A stretch of 64,000 nt of DNA from Aquiluna sp. (lineage in GTDB: Bacteria > Actinomycetota > Actinomycetes > Actinomycetales > Microbacteriaceae): contig JAGYIJ010000002.1 in NCBI GenBank assembly GCA_018402685.1, positions 1-64,000 of the forward strand, given 5' to 3'. Below, piece by piece: positions 1 through 10,717 of the stretch; the first letter of the stretch is position 1; every line of letters starts with the position of its first letter. A model generated the notes under the pieces. The model was not told the DNA's origin. It searched no databases and saw nothing but the letters and a program-made list of their open reading frames with translations. The translations under genes were made by a program, and so were the position numbers.

Positions 1-104
1 CTTAGGTCGAGAGGGCCGCAGCTAGATTACTGCGTTGATAGGCGGGATGTGGAAGTGTCGAAAGACATGGAGCTGACCCGTACTAATAGCCCGATAACTT
101 GATA
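1..104 (+). rRNA. 23S rRNA, 3' end (partial; end approximate)
   Basis: Typical 23S 3' terminal sequence (gctgacccgtactaatagcccgataacttgat) directly upstream of 5S rRNA. Confidence 0.85.
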
Positions 105-200
105 CAACTTCAAAATTTGTGCTTGCGTCCACTGTGTGGTTCTCGAGGTATGGTCGAGAACCGAAGATTTATATTGCTTCGATTCACATAACTCAATAGT

Positions 201-319
201 GTTTCGGCGGCCATAGCGAGAGGGAAACGCCCGGTCTCATTCCGAACCCGGAAGCTAAGACTCTCAGCGCCGATGGTACTGCAAGGGGGACCTTGTGGGA
301 GAGTAGGACACCGCCGGAC
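201..319 (+). rRNA. rrf: 5S rRNA
   Basis: gtttcggcggccatagcgagagggaaacgcccggtctcattccgaacccggaagctaag...gtgggagagtaggacaccgccggac: canonical 5S sequence with complementary ends. Confidence 0.93.
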
Positions 320-332
320 TTACTTTAGAAAT

Positions 333-358
333 GGCCACTCCTTATGGGGTGGCCTTTT
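333..358 (+). terminator. Intrinsic terminator of the rRNA operon
   Basis: GGCCACTCC-ttat-GGGGTGGCC hairpin followed by TTTT. Confidence 0.85.
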
Positions 359-390
359 CTATTTAAGCTTGATTCTCGTTAGGAGACATC

Positions 391-1404
391 TTGGATTCAA
401 GATCGAGAAAACCTAAGCCCGAGGGGCCGATTGGTAGAGGTCAGCGCACCGAAACCGAACGCCCCGATTGGCAAAAGCGGGTTCAGCGAGACAAGCCCCA
501 GGAGAAATCCCCACTGGTTCCATCGGAGATCACTCCGGAGGACCTAGACATGAGCGTTCGCGTCCAACTAAAAACCCTGACAGCTGAGAATGCAGAGATG
601 GTTGCCAGACACCTGGCAATGGTCGGTCTACTAATTGACGATGATCCAGGGCTCGCACACAAGCACGCCCTGGCAGCGTCCCGCAGAGCGGGCCGGCTAG
701 CAATCGTCCACGAAACACTTGGCCTCACGGCCTATGCCTCGGGTGATTTTGCGCTTGCCATACGCGAGCTCCAAACCCACCGCAGGCTCTCCGGGTCTAA
801 CGACCAGCTTCCGATTTTGGTTGATGCTGAGCGCGGCATGGGCAGGCCAAAAAAGGCCCTCGAGATAGTCTCGGGCATTGACCGCAGCAAGCTGCCGGTC
901 GGAGTCCGCATCAATCTTGCGATTGCGCTATCCGGGGCAAGGCTCGATTTAGGTGAAGCGCAGCTGGCTCTCGAGGAGCTTGAGATTGCTGAGCTTTCTC
1001 CCAAGAGCGTTTTCCCACAATCACCACTTTTGTTCTCCTCATACGCCGAGGTTCTTAGAGAGCTTGGTCGCGATGGCGACGACTGGGACAAGCTGGCAGA
1101 GCGCGCTAGCAAGGCACTCGCCAATGTCGATGGCGAACTGTTCGAGCTAATCGAAGAGATCAAGATCCCAACCAGCGAAGAGTTTGATCGAACCGCAAAG
1201 AAGCCGTTCGAGAAAAAGCCATTCGACAAAAAGCCCTATGACCGCTCTTCAAGCGATAAAAAGCCTTTTGAGAAAAGACCTTTTGACAAGGACCGCAAGC
1301 CGAGAAGTTCCGATGGCAAGTTTGGCTCCGGTTCAAAGGGCAGGGATTTTGGCAAGGGCAGGGATTCTGGCTCTGGTCGGAGCAGGGGAAATGCTTCTCG
1401 ATAA
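391..1404 (+). CDS. TPR-like repeat protein with basic KKPF[E/D]-repeat C-terminal tail
   Basis: ORF with TTG start; helical repeat-like body; low-complexity tail KKPFEKKPFDKKPYDRSSSDKKPFEKRPFDK...GSGRSRGNASR. Confidence 0.75.
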   Translation: MDSRSRKPKPEGPIGRGQRTETERPDWQKRVQRDKPQEKSPLVPSEITPEDLDMSVRVQLKTLTAENAEMVARHLAMVGLLIDDDPGLAHKHALAASRRAGRLAIVHETLGLTAYASGDFALAIRELQTHRRLSGSNDQLPILVDAERGMGRPKKALEIVSGIDRSKLPVGVRINLAIALSGARLDLGEAQLALEELEIAELSPKSVFPQSPLLFSSYAEVLRELGRDGDDWDKLAERASKALANVDGELFELIEEIKIPTSEEFDRTAKKPFEKKPFDKKPYDRSSSDKKPFEKRPFDKDRKPRSSDGKFGSGSKGRDFGKGRDSGSGRSRGNASR

Positions 1405-2374
1405 CTATGACTCTCTGCTTTTGGACCTCGATGGCGTTGTCTATCGAGGAGGCGAGGCTGTTAGTCACGCTGTTGAGGCAATCAATAAAGCTGCCGAGAT
1501 TCTTAGAGATCGGCTATGTCACAAACAACTCTTCTCGAACACCAAAGGCCATTGCCGAACAGCTCAACGGTTATGGATTAGCGGTCAGCGAGGAGCAGAT
1601 AGTTGGCTCCGCGAGAGCTGGGGCAAAACTATTGCGAGAGCGGATTGCTGCTGGGGCAAAGGTTTTGGTTGTTGGTGGTGAGGGGCTCAAAGCAGAGTGC
1701 CGAGCTGTCGGGTTTGAGATCGTGTCCTCCAGTGCAGATAATCCGGCTGCAGTGATCCAGGGTTTTAGCCCGGATGTTTCTTGGAAGGATCTGGCTCAGG
1801 CCTCCTTTGCGGTTCAAAACGGAGCTATCTGGATTGCGACCAATCAGGACTGGACCATTCCACTTGAGGCTGGCATCGCCCCCGGCAATGGCACTCTGGT
1901 CGGTGCTGTTCATACCGCAGTTGGAATACTCCCGGATTTCGCAGGCAAGCCATTCCGACCAATTTTTGACCAGGCTCTTGAGCAACTTGGCGTTTCTAAA
2001 CCGCTGATGATTGGCGACCGGATTGACACCGATATTCGGGGAGCAAAGCAAGCCGGGATGGATTCCGCTGCGGTGCTGACTGGAATCGCTACCAAAAAGA
2101 GCTAATCGGAGCTAAGCCTGAGGATCGCCCAACTTTCATTTTTGACGACATGCGCGGGCTTTTTGAGGACTACCCCAAGATCAAACAAACCCGTCGCGGG
2201 GTTAAGTGCGGCAAGTCGCAGGTGGAGAAGCTCGGCAACAAGATTGTTTTGGTTTCTGGTGACCCGGACTCTATTGACACTCTGCGCGCTGCCACGCAGC
2301 TAATCTGGAACTGTGGCACGCCAATCTACGGTCTAGATGTCGAGCCAATTTTGTACCAGGGAAGTGAGCGCTGA
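1391..2374 (+). CDS. HAD-superfamily sugar phosphatase (NagD/Gph-like), interrupted by two frameshifts
   Basis: DSLLLDLDGVVYRGGEAV in one frame, IGYVTNNSSRTPKAIAEQL...KPLMIGDRIDTDIRGAKQAGMDS in a second, FIFDDMRGLFEDYPKI in a third; length 984 nt fits +1 then -1. Confidence 0.8.
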
Positions 2375-2481
2375 TGAGGGATCTGGACGCAGAGCTAAAG
2401 CGGATTGAGGCGCTGGAGATCGAAGAGCAAATCAGCGAGTTGGCAAAGCTCATCGAAGAGCTTGAAAACAGTTTGAAGTGA
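2374..2481 (+). CDS. Small conserved-looking coiled protein (35 aa), between the HAD gene and tlyA
   Basis: ATG...TGA: MRDLDAELKRIEALEIEEQISELAKLIEELENSLK; overlaps both neighbours' stop/start codons. Confidence 0.6.
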   Translation: MRDLDAELKRIEALEIEEQISELAKLIEELENSLK

Positions 2482-3275
2482 GCGAGCGACTCGACGTCGA
2501 GCTGGTAATCCGAGATCTGGCCCGCTCCCGCTCTCACGCAGCAACCCTGATTGGTGATGGCAGGGTTAGCGTCAATGGCAAACCCGCCACCAAGCCAGCA
2601 CAAAAGATCCAGCCGCAGGACAGCGTTGAACTATCCGAGGGCGTGGACTTTGTCTCAAGGGCTGGCCACAAACTAGCCTTCGCAATTGATGAATTTGCAA
2701 TCAAGGTTTCCGGGCAATGTATTGATGCCGGCGCCTCCACCGGGGGCTTCACCCAGGTCTTGCTGGAGCGCGGTGCTCAGCAAGTGCTGGCCATCGATGT
2801 TGGCCACGGTCAATTGGTTCCGGAAATCGCAACCGATGCCAGGGTCCGCAATTTAGAGGGCATCAACCTGCGCGATCTCGATCGAGCCCAGCTCTTGGAG
2901 ATTGCCGAGGTTGAAATAAACCCCAGTCTTGTTGTCGCGGATCTCAGCTTTATCAGCCTGACCCTGGTTGCCAAAAACCTCGCTGAGCTCGGTAGAGATG
3001 CGCCTCAGATTTGGCTGATAAAGCCTCAGTTTGAGGTCGGCAAGCACTCCCTGAGTGCTTCCGGAGTGGTGTCGGCATGGACCGAGCGCGAGCGAAGCAT
3101 CTTGCAGGTTCTAGATTCGGCAAAAGAGGTTGGGCTTGGGGTCCAAGGGCTTATCGAATCGCCGATTAGAGGCACCAATGGCAATCGTGAATACCTTGCT
3201 CATCTCTTACCTGGGCGCACGCACGACTTCGAGCTGCTTGAGACAATTCCGGCAATCTGCAAATCGGGGGAGTGA
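2478..3275 (+). CDS. tlyA: TlyA family rRNA (cytidine-2'-O)-methyltransferase
   Basis: S4 domain start (RLDVELVIRDLARSRSHA) plus FtsJ-like methyltransferase (DAGASTGGFTQVLLERGAQ). Confidence 0.92.
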   Translation: MSERLDVELVIRDLARSRSHAATLIGDGRVSVNGKPATKPAQKIQPQDSVELSEGVDFVSRAGHKLAFAIDEFAIKVSGQCIDAGASTGGFTQVLLERGAQQVLAIDVGHGQLVPEIATDARVRNLEGINLRDLDRAQLLEIAEVEINPSLVVADLSFISLTLVAKNLAELGRDAPQIWLIKPQFEVGKHSLSASGVVSAWTERERSILQVLDSAKEVGLGVQGLIESPIRGTNGNREYLAHLLPGRTHDFELLETIPAICKSGE

Positions 3276-3363
3276 TTGGTGATGATTTCTGGTTTTGCTT
3301 GTGGAAACTCAAAACGCATCAACACGGCTTAGTTACTAGTCTGTAAGAGTCGAAAGGTCGCAA

Positions 3364-4263
3364 ATGTCCAGGTTTGTTTTGGTGGTGTCTAACGCCTCCG
3401 ATAAAGCCAATGCGCTTGCGGCCTTGGATGTCTGCCAGGATCTTGAAAAACGCGGATTCCACTGGCTTTTGGATGAAGAGGACTTTGGTCGTCTTGCCAA
3501 CCTTTCGGGCACAGACATTAGCGATCCGCATCTTTTTTCCGCTCAGGAGATCGAGGTAGTTCTCGTTCTTGGAGGTGATGGCTCCATCCTTCGCGGAGCG
3601 GAGCTGGTTCGCTCGCAGGTTGCCCCGATTTTGGGCATCAACCTGGGTCACGTTGGCTTTATGGCAGAGGCCGAGCGCGAAGAGCTGCCAACGGTGCTTG
3701 AACGGCTAGAGAAGCGTGATTACCAGGTCGGCTTCCGCGTCGCACTCGAGGTCGAGGTTTTTCAAGAGGGCGAATTGGTTTTCTCCAGCTGGGCAGTGAA
3801 CGAGGTCACAGTCGAAAAGAGTGCTCGCCAAAGAGTGCTCGAGGTGGTTTTGGAGGTGGATGGCCGTCCGGTTTCTTCATTTGGCTGCGATGGCGTACTT
3901 GTCAGCACGCCGACCGGTTCAACCGCCTACGCATTCAGCGCGGGCGGTCCGGTCATCTGGCCTAATGTGGAGGCGCTTTTGGTTGTGCCGCTGAGCGCGC
4001 ACGCTCTTTTTGCAAGACCGCTGGTGCTCGGGCCTAAGTCGCGGATGGCCATTGAAGTACTCAAGCGCTCACCGGGTGCCGGTGTTATTTGGTGTGATGG
4101 CCGCAGAGCCTTTGATCTTGGACCCGGTGCCCGAGTGGAGGTAAACCAGAGTGCAAGGCCGGTGCCGATGGTGATGTTTGAAGAGCACCCTTTCACCGAC
4201 CGTCTGGTTCGCAAATTTGCCCTTCCAGTGACGGGCTGGCGTGGTCCGGAGGAACAGGGTTGA
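3364..4263 (+). CDS. nadK: NAD kinase
   Basis: LVLGGDGSILRGAEL, LGINLGHVGFMAE, TPTGSTAYAFSAGGPV motifs. Confidence 0.95.
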   Translation: MSRFVLVVSNASDKANALAALDVCQDLEKRGFHWLLDEEDFGRLANLSGTDISDPHLFSAQEIEVVLVLGGDGSILRGAELVRSQVAPILGINLGHVGFMAEAEREELPTVLERLEKRDYQVGFRVALEVEVFQEGELVFSSWAVNEVTVEKSARQRVLEVVLEVDGRPVSSFGCDGVLVSTPTGSTAYAFSAGGPVIWPNVEALLVVPLSAHALFARPLVLGPKSRMAIEVLKRSPGAGVIWCDGRRAFDLGPGARVEVNQSARPVPMVMFEEHPFTDRLVRKFALPVTGWRGPEEQG

Positions 4264-5921
4264 TTTCCGCTCTGACTATTCGCAACATCGGAGTAATCAG
4301 CTCCGCGGAGCTCCAGCTTGGCCCCGGCTTCACCGCACTAACTGGTGAAACTGGCGCAGGAAAGACCATGGTGCTAACAGCCCTTGGTCTGTTGATGGGG
4401 GAGCGGGCCGATGCGGGCAGAGTTCGGACCGGAGAGAAACAACTCTTTGTTGAGGGTCGACTCGATGTCAATGACCCCGCGCTCTTGGAGAAGCTAGCCG
4501 AACTAGGCGCAGAGGTCGAAGCCGAAGAGCTAATCGTGAATCGTTCGGTGAGCTCCGAGGGCAGATCGCGAGCTGCGCTCGGGGGAGCAAGTGTTCCGGT
4601 TTCGCAGTTGGAAGAGATATTTGAACAATTGGTTGCCGTCCATGGTCAAAGCGAACAGCTCAGGCTGCGCTCTAATACCGCTCAGCGCGAGGCCCTCGAT
4701 GGATTCTCCTCCGAGATAGCGAAAGCGCTTGCCAGCTACCAGCAGGTCTACAAACAGTACAAAGAGCTTCAAGCCCGCCTCGAGCGGATGCAATCCGCCT
4801 CCGAGGCTGATCGATTCAAGGTGGAGCGGATTCGAGACCGCCTCTCCCAGATTGAAAAGGTCTCTCCCAACGTTGGTGAAATCGAGGAGCTCACCGAGCA
4901 GATTGAGCGATTGTCCAATGTGGAGTCGCTGCGGGAAGCAAGCGTGAAGGCCCGCGAGGCCTTGAGCTCGGAAGACCAACTTGCCGCAGGTGAAATGATC
5001 GGTATTGCCAGAAAGGCCTTGGAGAGTCAAAGCGATCCGATACTGGTTGACCTTTATCAGCGGCTTGGTGAAATTGGGTCTTTGGTTTCAGAGGTCAATG
5101 TTGACCTCTCTTCCTACCTGTCCGCCCTTGAGGCCGATCCCGAGCGGCTCAACAGCTTGCTCTCACGCAAGGCCGAGCTGGTCTCGCTAGAGCGATCACT
5201 TGGGGCAAGCATTGATGAGCTGCTTGAATCCATCCCGCAGCTAAACGCAGAGCTATTAGACCTCGATAGTTCGGACGAGCAAATCGAGCGACTCGAGATG
5301 CAGCTTGAGGCCACCCTGTCTCAGGCCGCATTCGCAGCCAAAGAGCTAACCGCTGCTAGAAGAAGCGCTGCTGCTCAAGTGTCTGAAGCAGTGAGCAGTG
5401 AGCTGACGCAATTAGCGATGTCAGGGTCCAGATTTGAGATCAGGATCACCGAACTTCCCGATTTGGAACTCAGCGGCAACGACAAGGTGGAGTTTTTACT
5501 TGCCTCTCACCCAGGAGCAGAACCCAGACCGCTGGCTAAGGGTGCCTCTGGTGGTGAGCTGAGCCGCATCATGCTCGCATTAGAGCTGGTTTTAGCAAGT
5601 GAAAAAAGTGTTCCCACCATGGTCTTTGACGAGGTCGATGCAGGCGTTGGCGGTCAAGCAGCTCTTGAGCTTGCAAAGCGCCTCAAGAAACTCTCCGAGA
5701 GCACCCAGGTGATTGTTGTTACCCACCTCGCTCAGGTTGCAGCTTTGGCAGATCACCAGATTAGGGTTTCTAAAGATCTCTCCGGTGATATCACGTTGAC
5801 CTCGGTGGCTGAGCTAAGCGATAGTGAGCGCGAAGTTGAGATTGCTCGCATGCTCTCGGGTAACCCGGATTCTGAGTCCGCGATTAGCCACGCAAAAGAA
5901 TTGTTGGATTCCAGCAAATAA
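4260..5921 (+). CDS. recN: DNA repair protein RecN
   Basis: Walker A GETGAGKTM, C-terminal GGELSRIMLALELVL, VFDEVDAGVGGQAA; overlaps nadK stop. Confidence 0.95.
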   Translation: MISALTIRNIGVISSAELQLGPGFTALTGETGAGKTMVLTALGLLMGERADAGRVRTGEKQLFVEGRLDVNDPALLEKLAELGAEVEAEELIVNRSVSSEGRSRAALGGASVPVSQLEEIFEQLVAVHGQSEQLRLRSNTAQREALDGFSSEIAKALASYQQVYKQYKELQARLERMQSASEADRFKVERIRDRLSQIEKVSPNVGEIEELTEQIERLSNVESLREASVKAREALSSEDQLAAGEMIGIARKALESQSDPILVDLYQRLGEIGSLVSEVNVDLSSYLSALEADPERLNSLLSRKAELVSLERSLGASIDELLESIPQLNAELLDLDSSDEQIERLEMQLEATLSQAAFAAKELTAARRSAAAQVSEAVSSELTQLAMSGSRFEIRITELPDLELSGNDKVEFLLASHPGAEPRPLAKGASGGELSRIMLALELVLASEKSVPTMVFDEVDAGVGGQAALELAKRLKKLSESTQVIVVTHLAQVAALADHQIRVSKDLSGDITLTSVAELSDSEREVEIARMLSGNPDSESAISHAKELLDSSK

Positions 5922-5973
5922 TCTGTCGTGTTGAGTTCTATTGAGAGCCCGCACGCTGATAGATTGGCATTCC

Positions 5974-7639
5974 ATGGCTGATGGCACAAAACTTCCAAGA
6001 CATATCTTTGTCACCGGAGGAGTCGCCTCCTCTTTAGGCAAGGGGCTAACAGCCGCCTCCCTGGGAAATCTGCTTCGAGCTCGCGGTCTTTTAGTCGTCA
6101 TGCAAAAGCTCGACCCCTATTTGAACGTTGACCCCGGGACCATGAACCCCTTCCAGCACGGCGAGGTTTTTGTTACCGATGATGGTGCTGAGACCGATCT
6201 CGATATTGGTCACTACGAACGCTTTTTAGATATCAACCTCAACGCAGCTGCCAATGTCACCACCGGTCAGGCTTATTCGACTGTTATCGCCAAAGAGCGC
6301 AAAGGCGAGTACCTCGGCGACACCGTTCAGGTGATCCCGCATATCACCGATGAGCTAAAGCGCAGAATGCGCTTGCAGGCAACTCAGGACCCAATCCCTG
6401 ATGTGATCATCACCGAGATTGGTGGCACCGTTGGCGACATCGAGTCGCAGCCCTTTATGGAAGCGGCCAGACAGGTTCGTCAAGATGTTGGCCGTGACAA
6501 CGTGTTTTTCGTGCACGTCACCCTGGTTCCATATCTGAAGCCATCTGGAGAGCTCAAGACCAAGCCAACCCAGCACTCGGTGGCGATGCTTAGGTCCCTT
6601 GGAATTCAGCCAGATGCAATTGTTTGTCGCTCGGATCGTGAGCTTCCAGATGCGATCAAGGACAAGATTGCGGCGATGTGTGATGTTGACCGCAGAGCGG
6701 TAGTCACCGCAGCCGACGCGATCTCCATCTATGACATCCCCCAGGTCTTGCACGAGGAGGGCTTGGATGGCTACATCATCAACGCCCTCAGGTTAGAAAC
6801 CAAAGAGGTTGACTGGAACGGCTGGAGCCCGGTTTTGGAAGCGGTGCACCAGCCCAAAGCACGAGGTAACCATCGGTTTGGTAGGAAAGTACATTGACCT
6901 TCCAGATGCCTACCTCTCGGTAACCGAGGCCCTGCGGGCCGGCGGTATTGCCGAGTCGACCAGGGTAAACATTGAGTGGATTAAATCCGATGAGTGCGAG
7001 AACCCCGAGGGCGCCAAGGCGCACCTTGCCGAACTAGACGCAATCTGCATCCCAGGCGGTTTTGGAATTAGGGGCATCGAGGGCAAGCTCGGAGCCTTGA
7101 AATTTGCTCGCGAGAACCAGATACCAACTCTTGGATTGTGTCTTGGGTTGCAGTGCATGGTCATCGAATACGCCAGGAACGTTACCGGCATCGAAGATGC
7201 CACCTCCAGTGAGTTTGATCCCGAGGGTAAAAACCCGGTGATTGCAACCATGGCGGAGCAGGTCGACAAGCTCGCAGCCAGCGACATGGGCGGAACCATG
7301 CGGCTAGGTCTGTATGAGGCAAAGCTTGAAAAGGGCTCGCTCGCTGCGGAAATTTACGGTTCCGAGAGCGCCTCAGAGCGCCACCGCCACCGCTATGAGG
7401 TGAACAATCACTACCGTGATCAGATCGGGCAGAGTGGTCTAGTTTTCTCGGGAACCTCACCAGATGGCCAGCTGGTTGAGTACGTAGAGCTACCAAAGAG
7501 CGTTCACCCCTACTACATCGGCACTCAGGCTCACCCAGAATTCCGCTCCCGTCCAACGAGATCAAACCCGATGTTCCACGGGCTAGTAAAAGCAGCACTT
7601 GAGCGCCAAAAACAGCAGAAGCTGTTTGACGAGAGCTAA
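5974..7639 (+). CDS. pyrG: CTP synthase, frameshifted (+1) near 6856
   Basis: Synthetase half [22 protein letters not shown]; glutaminase half [11 protein letters not shown]...LGLCLGLQ; halves in different frames; total length 3n+1. Confidence 0.93.
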
Positions 7640-7642
7640 GAA

Positions 7643-8539
7643 GTGTCCTCGCCGCTTGAGAGCTACCTGCGGCATCTCACACTAGAGCGCGGGCTCAGTA
7701 AGAACACCCTCGCCGCATATAGAAATGACCTGGACAAGTACTTTGAATTTCTAGAACGGCGCTCATCTGACCCGGTTGCGGCCAGCGCCAAGGACCTCGA
7801 GGAATTCTCGATTTCGGTTGCCAGTTCGCTGAGCGCATCCTCGAGGGCCAGGCTGATGGCTTCACTGCGCGGGTATCACAAGTTCTTAGTGATGGAGAAC
7901 CTGCGGGTTGACGACCCAACCAAGAGACTGCGCGCACCGAAGCTGGCACTGCGACTACCAAAGGCGCTTAGTCAACAGGAGGTAATGCAGCTAATTGAGG
8001 CCTCGGGGCCGGCTCCCGAGGATGAGAGCGCGGACTACCTGCGACTTAGAAACCGGGCAATCGTGGAGCTGATGTATTCAACCGGTGCCAGGGTCAGTGA
8101 AATCGTGAACCTCGATCTCGATGAGGTTGATGACTCGGGGCTAATGCGAGTTAGAGGCAAGGGCTCCAAAGAGCGGCTGGTGCCAGTTGGCTCCTATGCC
8201 AAGGCAGCCCTTGATGCCTACCTGGTTAGATCAAGACCGACACTGGCTGCTAGGGGTGCGGCCAGGGCACTGTTTTTGAACATGCGTGGGAACAGGCTCT
8301 CTCGGCAGTCGATCTGGGAGATCATTCAGAAGGCGGCAGCGGGGCTAGAGAAGGAAGTCTCACCGCACTCTTTGAGGCACTCATTTGCCACTCACCTACT
8401 GGAGGGCGGAGCCGATGTCAGGGTGGTGCAGGAGCTTTTGGGCCACGCCTCTGTGACAACCACTCAGATTTATACGATGGTCAGCGTTGACACCCTCAGG
8501 GAGGTCTATCTGGCTGCACACCCCAGAGCACAGCGGTAG
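7643..8539 (+). CDS. xerD: Tyrosine recombinase XerD
   Basis: SAM-like N-terminal domain, [40 protein letters not shown]. Confidence 0.92.
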   Translation: MSSPLESYLRHLTLERGLSKNTLAAYRNDLDKYFEFLERRSSDPVAASAKDLEEFSISVASSLSASSRARLMASLRGYHKFLVMENLRVDDPTKRLRAPKLALRLPKALSQQEVMQLIEASGPAPEDESADYLRLRNRAIVELMYSTGARVSEIVNLDLDEVDDSGLMRVRGKGSKERLVPVGSYAKAALDAYLVRSRPTLAARGAARALFLNMRGNRLSRQSIWEIIQKAAAGLEKEVSPHSLRHSFATHLLEGGADVRVVQELLGHASVTTTQIYTMVSVDTLREVYLAAHPRAQR

Positions 8540-8556
8540 GCTATGGGAACTAGAAA

Positions 8557-9392
8557 TTGGAGGTCTGGGTGAATCTCTCTTCAAAGACTTTCCCCGTTCC
8601 GGCAAAGCTCAAAGGGCATGGTCCGGCACGCATTATTGCAATGTGTAACCAAAAGGGTGGGGTTGGTAAAACAACCACGACCATCAACTTGGCAGCGGCG
8701 CTCGCAGACTATGGCCGCAAGGTGCTGGTAGTCGATTTTGACCCCCAGGGGGCACTGTCCGTAAACCTAGCTGCTGACTATCAAGATGCCCCAACGATTT
8801 ATGACCTGATGATGTCTACCGCGGTAGACCCAAAGAGCGCCATTCAACAAACCGAGATCGAAAACCTAGACATCATTCCTGCCAACATCGACCTCTCGGC
8901 TGCCGAGATGAACCTCGTTACCGAGATGGGTCGCGAGCGAGTACTCGATGGCATTTTGCACAAGGTCAAAGACGACTACGACATCATCTTTATTGACTGC
9001 CAGCCCTCTCTTGGGCTTTTGACCGTGAACGCCCTGACTGCAGCACATGGTGTTTTGATTCCAATGGCAACCGAGTTTTTGCACTGCGCGGTGTTGCACT
9101 TCTGATTCAAACCATCGACAAGGTCAAGGCCAGAACCAACCCGACTCTCGAGCTCGATGGTTTGATTCCAACCATGCACGACGGCAGGACCCTGCACGCC
9201 AAGGAGGTCCTGGAGCGTCTGCAGGAGGCATTCCCAGGCCAGGTGTTTGACACCGCAATCTCTCGCACGGTCAAGTTCCCAGACGCCACCGTTGCAAGAA
9301 AGCCCATCACGCAATTCGCACCCAGTTCCGACGCCGCCGAGGCCTATCGCAGGGTGGCAAGGGAGCTGGTGAAGCGTGGCAGTGCAGCTTGA
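8557..9392 (+). CDS. ParA/Soj-family ATPase, frameshifted (-1) at 9076-9080
   Basis: CNQKGGVGKTTTTINLAAALA, FDPQGALSVNL, DCQPSLGLLTVNAL; restoring one T gives ATEFFALRGVALLIQTIDKVKARTNPTLELDGLIPTM. Confidence 0.9.
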
Positions 9393-10179
9393 ATCAGATA
9401 TTGATTTCCAGCTCCAGCTAGATAACTTTGAAGGCCCCTTCGACCTTCTGTTGCGCCTGATCGGCAAGCATGAGCTAGATATCACCACCGTCTCGCTGGC
9501 AAAGATCACCGACGATTTTTTGCAATACGTCAAAAAGCTTGACGCCAAACAGGAGATCGATTCCGCATCTGAGTTTTTGGTGGTCGCTGCAACCCTTTTG
9601 GATCTAAAGATCGCAACTCTTCTGCCTCAGGGCGAGGCGGTGGATTCCGAGGATATTGCGCTTTTGGAAGCCAGAGACCTCTTGTTTGCAAGGCTCTTGC
9701 AATATCGAGCGTTCAAGGAGATCGCGGCCTGGTTCGAGTCCTCAATTGACCGAGAGTCCGTCAGGATTCCGCGCCAAGTGAGACTCGAGGAGCAGTATCG
9801 AAACCTAAGACCCGAACTCGAGTGGAGCACGAGCTTAGAAGAGTTCGCAAGCATTGCACAGCTGGCGTTTGCCCCAAAGGAGATTCCAGGAGTTGGGCTC
9901 ACCCACCTGCACGCTCCCAAGGTTTCTATCCGGGAGCAGGCCGGCATCATCATGCAAAAACTCAGGGGCCAAAAGCGCATGTCCTTCAGGGAGTTGATTG
10001 CCGACAGCGCTGACCGCACCGAGTTCGTCGCTAGGTTTTTGGGAATCCTCGAGCTCTACAAAGCCGGAGCGGTCGGAATTAATCAAGAGAACCCCTTTGA
10101 TGACTTCATGGTGATTTTGGAAGATGACAGTTTTGGGAATGAGGCGCTGAGTAACCTTGGGGTTGATTATGCAGACTGA
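9376..10179 (+). CDS. scpA: Segregation and condensation protein A
   Basis: LDNFEGPFDLLLRLIGKHELDITTVSLAKITDDFL. Confidence 0.93.
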   Translation: MAVQLESDIDFQLQLDNFEGPFDLLLRLIGKHELDITTVSLAKITDDFLQYVKKLDAKQEIDSASEFLVVAATLLDLKIATLLPQGEAVDSEDIALLEARDLLFARLLQYRAFKEIAAWFESSIDRESVRIPRQVRLEEQYRNLRPELEWSTSLEEFASIAQLAFAPKEIPGVGLTHLHAPKVSIREQAGIIMQKLRGQKRMSFRELIADSADRTEFVARFLGILELYKAGAVGINQENPFDDFMVILEDDSFGNEALSNLGVDYAD

Positions 10180-10717
10180 CCTCCAACTACGTGCCGCCAT
10201 TGAGGCTCTTCTAACCATTGCCGAGACCCCTTTGGCACTAGTTACCATCGCCGGAGCACTAGAGGTTCCAATCAAAGAGGTAAAGGCCGAGATTGAGGCC
10301 CTGCAACAGGATTACGACCAGGCCCATGATGGTCTCGGCAGAGGCTTTGAGCTTCGCGAGGTCGGGGGAGGCTGGCGACTATTTGTTAGGCAATCTCACG
10401 ACTGGGGCGTGAAGCAGCTGGTCGCCAACGAGAACCCGGCGAAGCTCAGCCAGGCAGCGCTTGAGACCCTGGCGGTTGTTGCCTATCGGCAACCCATATC
10501 TCGTGGCCAGATCTCCTCTATTCGAGGTGTAAATGTTGACTCGGTCATCAGAACCTTGATCTCTAGGGGTTTGGTCACAGAGCTCTACCAAGACAGTGAA
10601 ACCGGTGCCAGCATGTTTGGCACCACCGAACAAATGCTTGAAGTTTTGGGCATCAACACCCTGGCAGAACTGCCAGCGATTAGCCCATACCTACCAGACC
10701 AGGACAACATTGACTGA
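10169..10717 (+). CDS. scpB: Segregation and condensation protein B
   Basis: AAIEALLTIAETPL...LSQAALETLAVVAYRQPISRGQISSIRGVN. Confidence 0.93.
   Translation: MQTDLQLRAAIEALLTIAETPLALVTIAGALEVPIKEVKAEIEALQQDYDQAHDGLGRGFELREVGGGWRLFVRQSHDWGVKQLVANENPAKLSQAALETLAVVAYRQPISRGQISSIRGVNVDSVIRTLISRGLVTELYQDSETGASMFGTTEQMLEVLGINTLAELPAISPYLPDQDNID

Noticed and set aside
7182-7598. Long antisense ORFs (for example 7182-7598, 27342-27839, 27917-28513, 4530-5030)
   Set aside because: They lie opposite strongly supported conserved genes, show no recognisable motifs and are expected from codon-bias effects
6809-7639. Independent glutamine amidotransferase gene
   Set aside because: It is the C-terminal half of CTP synthase displaced by a one-base insertion; linker sequence is continuous after correction
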